In this document: piece by piece, positions 7,090-9,819 of the stretch
Numbering within the stretch: position 1 is the first letter of the stretch
How the letters are laid out: each line of letters opens with the position of its first letter
NCBI GenBank assembly: GCA_031272745.1
Contig: JAISTF010000062.1
Coordinates: 1-9,819 of the forward strand
Length of the DNA: 9,819 nucleotides
Source of the DNA: Eubacteriales Family XIII. Incertae Sedis bacterium
GTDB lineage: Bacteria > Bacillota > Clostridia > Peptostreptococcales > Anaerovoracaceae
Direction of reading: 5' to 3'
The notes under the pieces: model-generated
Told to the model about the DNA's origin: nothing
The model's database searches: none
What the model saw: only the letters and a program-made list of their open reading frames with translations
Made by a program: the position numbers and the translations under genes

Positions 7090-7095
7090 GTGGTG
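7089..7095. repeat. Left copy of 7-bp direct repeat (likely target duplication)
   Basis: TGTGGTG (plus strand) borders the IS on the left and is repeated at 8464-8470 on the right. Removing the element plus one copy places the terminator stem one base after the tRNA CCA end, a sensible ancestral arrangement. Confidence 0.7.
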
Positions 7096-7191
7096 AGACT
7101 GTCCGAAAACGCTGGCATCATTGCCACATAAAACTTACATTGAAAGGACAGTCTAGTATTGAGAATGCCATGTTCGCAGTACAAGAAAACG

Positions 7192-7220
7192 TTGAAAAAT
7201 AGCCATTTTTGCGATACAAT
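7192..7220 (+). promoter_or_regulatory. Transposase promoter
   Basis: TTGAAA (7192-7197), a 17-bp spacer and TACAAT (7215-7220) form a good SigA-type promoter. The ribosome binding site AAGGAG (7245-7250) stands 8 nt before ATG 7259. Confidence 0.75.
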
Positions 7221-7258
7221 AAAGGTAGGTTTTCACGGGTGTTTAAGGAGAAAATGCC

Positions 7259-8422
7259 ATGCCTGCCAAAGACGGAAAAAGCCGCAAACAGATCTTCCTT
7301 CCCAACTGCATTGACGATTATGTGGAGCCCTACAGCCCGGTTCGCGTGATTGACCTGTTCGTCGACACGCTGGATTTGAAGGCGCTCGGATTCAAGAGGG
7401 CCGTGCCCGCAAGCACAGGGCGGCCCTCTTACGCGCCCGGCGATCTTTTGAAGCTGTACATCTATGGATATATGAACAAGATGCGGTCGAGCAGGCGGCT
7501 GATGACGGAATGCCGGAGGAACATGGAAGTGATGTTTCTCCTGAACGAGCTGACGCCGGACTTCCGGACGATTTCGGATTTCAGAAAGGACAACCCGGAG
7601 CCGATCCGCGAGGTGTTCCGCGAGTTTACGAAGTTTTGCAGCGACCATGGCCTGTACAAGAAGGAGCTCATAGCAATCGACGGCACAAAAGTACGTGCGC
7701 AAAACGCCGGCGACAAATGCTACAACAAAGACATCCTTCTAAAAAAGCTCGAACGGATAGAGACGGCAACCGATGCCGGCAGCCATCTGATCTGCGAATA
7801 CGAAGTGACGAGCGGAAGCAACGACCTCGGGAATCTGACTTTCATGGCGGAAAGCGCCAAGACTGCGCTCGGCGAGGAATCCATTGCCGTGGTTGCCGAC
7901 AAAGGATACGACAGCCGTGACGATATTCTTGACGCGATCATGCACGGCGTTACGCCGGATGTGGCGATGAAGCACGACAAAGACGAGCGGCTGTACAATC
8001 TTCCGTATGAGTATGCCGACGTCACGGACGCGGAAAAGAATTCCGTCGAAACCGGCAATATAATGAAATGCTTGAAAGCCGGCGTGTTGCCAAACTGCCT
8101 TGACGAGAGGACCGTATCCGTGGAGGTTCAGCGCATCGCGGATATTGCGTGTTTTACAAGAATAGATGAGAAGCAGGTGCGCTGCCCAATGGGCAAAACG
8201 CTCAGGTTTGTAAAAAGGCGAAGGGGAAGGCAAACCATATTCAGAAGTTACGAGGCATGCCGGACGTGCGACAACCGCTGCAAGGCTTCGGCCAACGCCA
8301 AGGAGGTATGTTTCGCAGATGGTGTGAAACATGTGCCCGTCCGAATGTATGGAGACAGGCGCAAGACGAAAAATCATCTTCCGAGTGACTATGTGCCGCC
8401 GCCCAACAGCCGGGCTCTCTAA
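7259..8422 (+). CDS. IS1182-family DDE transposase, truncated (missing third catalytic region)
   Basis: This 387-residue protein has the family's N-terminal region (LLKLYIYGYMNKMRSSRRL, 63-81; DFRTISDFRK, 101-110). The first catalytic Asp is in IAIDGTKVRA (D141) and the second in VVADKGYDS (D214). A cysteine cluster C309, C334, C337, C341 follows. Family members usually run to about 450-550 residues. Two stretches seem absent: one at the junction ERIET/ATDAGSHL (about 169/170), where a long helical linker and the YNVQTA strand should be, and the C-terminal end after MYGDR...PPPNSRAL. The second should contain the SEHPFGT-type segment with the catalytic Glu. The frame is otherwise open with promoter and Shine-Dalgarno intact. 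The protein is probably inactive by itself. Family assignment is from recalled motifs. Confidence 0.82.
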   Translation: MPAKDGKSRKQIFLPNCIDDYVEPYSPVRVIDLFVDTLDLKALGFKRAVPASTGRPSYAPGDLLKLYIYGYMNKMRSSRRLMTECRRNMEVMFLLNELTPDFRTISDFRKDNPEPIREVFREFTKFCSDHGLYKKELIAIDGTKVRAQNAGDKCYNKDILLKKLERIETATDAGSHLICEYEVTSGSNDLGNLTFMAESAKTALGEESIAVVADKGYDSRDDILDAIMHGVTPDVAMKHDKDERLYNLPYEYADVTDAEKNSVETGNIMKCLKAGVLPNCLDERTVSVEVQRIADIACFTRIDEKQVRCPMGKTLRFVKRRRGRQTIFRSYEACRTCDNRCKASANAKEVCFADGVKHVPVRMYGDRRKTKNHLPSDYVPPPNSRAL

Positions 8423-8427
8423 TGAAC

Positions 8428-8455
8428 GAAAACCGGTGATTTCTCACCAGTTTTC
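8428..8455. repeat. Hairpin at the right end of the IS
   Basis: GAAAACCGGTGA (8428-8439) and TCACCAGTTTTC (8444-8455) form a 12-bp stem with one mismatch and a 4-base loop, starting 6 bases after the transposase stop codon. Its right arm includes most of the terminal inverted repeat, so it may serve transposase end recognition or weaken read-through. There is no T-run on the plus strand, so it is not a typical terminator. Confidence 0.6.
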
Positions 8456-8463
8456 GGACAATG

Positions 8464-8470
8464 TGTGGTG
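8464..8470. repeat. Right copy of 7-bp direct repeat, overlapping the tRNA 3' end
   Basis: TGTGGTG, identical to 7089-7095. Read on the minus strand, CACCACA includes the last acceptor-stem base, the discriminator A and the CCA tail of tRNA-Leu. The duplication therefore leaves the tRNA complete. Confidence 0.7.
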
Positions 8471-8550
8471 CGGATAAGAGGACTCGAACCTCCATGAGTT
8501 GCCTCACACGGACCTGAACCGTGCGCGTCTGCCAGTTCCGCCATATCCGC
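8466..8550 (-). tRNA. tRNA-Leu (anticodon CAG)
   Basis: An 85-base class II tRNA with encoded CCA (8468-8466). The acceptor stem GCGGATA pairs with TATCCGC. The anticodon arm CACGG-TTCAGGT-CCGTG gives anticodon CAG, reading CUG. A variable arm TGAGGCAACTCA is present, and the T arm GGAGG-TTCGAGT-CCTCT has one G-U pair. The discriminator is A, as for leucine. The gene ends against the IS element, which separates it from its terminator. Confidence 0.96.
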
Positions 8551-8583
8551 CCGGCAGCAGCCCTGCTTGCAGAGCCGAGCCTT

Positions 8584-8613
8584 ATTCTACAACACATCCA
8601 CCTTGGAATGCAA
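8584..8613 (-). promoter_or_regulatory. Probable tRNA-Leu promoter
   Basis: On the minus strand, TTGCAT (8613-8608), an 18-bp spacer and TAGAAT (8589-8584) lie about 34 bases upstream of the tRNA 5' end. It sits in the short gap after the glutamate decarboxylase stop codon. No terminator is seen in that gap, so read-through from the decarboxylase gene could also supply the tRNA. Confidence 0.55.
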
Positions 8614-8633
8614 GCAAAACATCCACGCGCCCG

Positions 8634-9819
8634 TCAATGCGTAAAGCCATGCACTTTTTGTGCGGGTGCTTCCGGATTCAGCACACGGGCCTTGCCGAGC
8701 TCGTCGATCGCAGCGCGGAAGTCTTCTACGAAGGCGTAGGCCATGTTCATGCCGAAATCCGCGCGAACGACGTAGCGCTGGATGATCGTTTCATCCAGGT
8801 CTTTTGGCAGCGGGTAGGCCGGCACCTGCCATCCCTTCATCTGAAGACGGTCGGCCAGATCGTACAGCGACCACGCGACATCCGCGTCGTCACGCAACTT
8901 GTAGCAAACAATCGGCAACCGCGAACCGTCGTTGTAGATTTCGAACAGCCCGGTCTCCGCCACAGCCTTCGCCAGAAACTCCGCCACATCGTGCGTACGC
9001 TGATGGATGGCGCGGTAGCCTTCGAAGCCAAAGCGCAGGAAGTTGTAATATTGTCCGATGACCTGGCTCGCGCTGCGCGAGAAGTTGATGGCCATCGTCG
9101 GCATCTCGCCGCCGAGGTAGCTGACCTTGAAGACAAGCTCCTGCGGCAGGTATGCCTCGTCCCGCCACACGACCCAGCCGATGCCCGGATAGACGAGGCC
9201 GTATTTGTGGCCGGACGCGTTGATGGAGACGACGTTTTTCAGGCGGAAGTCCCACTCGAGGTCGGGCTCCATGAACGGCGCGTACAGGCCGCCGGACGCG
9301 CCGTCGACGTGGATCGGCACAGCGACCTTCGCGGTCTTGTTGTAGTCTTCAAGCACCGCGTCGATGGCTGCGACGTCGTCGTACTGGCCGGTGTAGGTGA
9401 TGCCGAGGATCGCGACGACGCCGATCGTGTACTCGTCAACGTAGTCCAATAGCCGCGCGGGATCAAGCCGCATATGCTCCTTGTCCATCGGCACGAGCCG
9501 CATGTCGACGTCCCAGTAGACGCAGAACTTCTCCCAGCAGACCTGGTAGCCGGACGAGATCACGAGGTTTGGGCGTTTCGTCACCACGTCGACGCCGGCC
9601 GCTGCGGCACGCGTCCGCCAACGGAATTTCATCGCCATGCCACCGAGCATGCACGCCTCGCTGGAGCCCACTGTCGAAGTGCCCATATAGCGACCGTCCT
9701 CCGGCGCGTGCCACAGGTCGGCGAGGATGTTGACGCAGCGGTTCTCGAGCTCCGCTGTGCGCGGGTACTCGCTCTTGTCGATCGCGTTCTTCTCGAGCGT
9801 CTCACCCATCAGCCGCGTC
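8634..9819 (-). CDS. gadB: Glutamate decarboxylase (PLP-dependent), 5' end outside window
   Basis: Converts glutamate to GABA and CO2 with consumption of a proton, usually serving acid tolerance with a glutamate/GABA antiporter. About 394 of an expected 465 or so residues are visible. They include CVNILADLWHAPE, GTSTVGSSEACMLGGMAMK, the aspartate strand IHVDGASGG, and the PLP lysine in NASGHKYG (Lys codon 9206-9204). QELVFKVSYLGGEMPTMAIN and FSRSASQVIGQYYNFLR follow, as in E. coli GadB. The C-terminus ends in HGFTH; E. coli GadB also has a histidine near its C-terminus that takes part in pH-dependent closure of the active site. The first in-window Met (9809) is internal (TRLMGETL), so the true start is upstream. 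No antiporter gene is visible here. gadA and gadB cannot be told apart. Confidence 0.95.
   Translation of the reverse strand, partial: TRLMGETLEKNAIDKSEYPRTAELENRCVNILADLWHAPEDGRYMGTSTVGSSEACMLGGMAMKFRWRTRAAAAGVDVVTKRPNLVISSGYQVCWEKFCVYWDVDMRLVPMDKEHMRLDPARLLDYVDEYTIGVVAILGITYTGQYDDVAAIDAVLEDYNKTAKVAVPIHVDGASGGLYAPFMEPDLEWDFRLKNVVSINASGHKYGLVYPGIGWVVWRDEAYLPQELVFKVSYLGGEMPTMAINFSRSASQVIGQYYNFLRFGFEGYRAIHQRTHDVAEFLAKAVAETGLFEIYNDGSRLPIVCYKLRDDADVAWSLYDLADRLQMKGWQVPAYPLPKDLDETIIQRYVVRADFGMNMAYAFVEDFRAAIDELGKARVLNPEAPAQKVHGFTH

Larger units (their letters stand above)
7096..8463 (+). mobile_element. IS1182-like insertion sequence, internally deleted
   Basis: The element is bounded by the 7-bp direct repeats and carries matching ends: TGTCCGAAAAC (7100-7110), 4 bp inside the left boundary, and its exact reverse complement (8450-8460), 3 bp inside the right boundary. 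It encodes one plus-strand transposase with its own promoter. Near the left end are a 9-bp inverted repeat AGACTGTCC (7096-7104) with GGACAGTCT (7146-7154) and a small hairpin TGGCA-tcat-TGCCA (7113-7126). At about 1.37 kb it is shorter than typical IS1182 members, in line with the gaps seen in its transposase. The exact boundaries are uncertain by a few bases. Confidence 0.8.

Noticed and set aside
7002..7202. A 66-codon plus-strand open frame between hrcA and the transposase
   Set aside because: It spans the hrcA promoter, the terminator and the IS boundary and has no convincing ribosome binding site.

Overview
The window looks like the chromosome of a GC-rich member of the Bacillota (Clostridia-like or Negativicutes-like; I cannot place it further). 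The evidence is the gene order hrcA-grpE-dnaK-dnaJ behind a textbook CIRCE operator, a DnaK without the roughly 24-residue nucleotide-binding-domain insertion of Gram-negative DnaKs, a Bacillus-type DNA polymerase I with a degenerate proofreading domain, and strong Shine-Dalgarno sites of the AAAGGAGG type. The genes use G/C-rich third positions.

Layout, left to right. 1-1621 (minus): the N-terminal 540 codons of polA, which runs off the left edge. The gene carries two copies of a palindromic, modular repeat (about 30-136 and 636-721). Both are translated in the same frame and both sit at or near junctions between PolA domains. 1661-2455 (plus): a PHP-family histidinol-phosphatase-like gene with an extended -10 box very close to its start. 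Its stop codon overlaps that of dnaJ, so it is wedged between two minus-strand genes. 2452-6920 (minus): the heat-shock operon hrcA-grpE-dnaK-dnaJ, with overlapping or closely spaced genes. It is driven by a consensus promoter (7011-6983) and the CIRCE operator (6971-6945). The HrcA repressor is about 85-90 residues shorter than usual because of an internal gap.

7046-7089 (minus): a rho-independent terminator that once lay directly after the tRNA-Leu gene now at 8466-8550. The two are separated by an IS1182-like insertion element (about 7096-8463). A 7-base repeat on each side (7089-7095 and 8464-8470) covers the CCA tail of the tRNA. The element's transposase is open and has a promoter and ribosome binding site, but it lacks an internal stretch and the C-terminal part that should hold the last catalytic residue. 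8634-9819 (minus): the 3' part of a glutamate decarboxylase gene, running off the right edge.

Functionally, the core is the heat-shock chaperone cycle: GrpE, DnaK and DnaJ, with HrcA repressing its own operon through CIRCE. The neighbours are unrelated housekeeping or stress genes: DNA repair polymerase, histidine biosynthesis or a PHP phosphoesterase, tRNA-Leu(CAG), and acid-stress glutamate decarboxylation. The least ordinary feature is the pair of in-frame, permuted palindromic elements inside polA. I see no CRISPR array, phage genes or obvious defence system.
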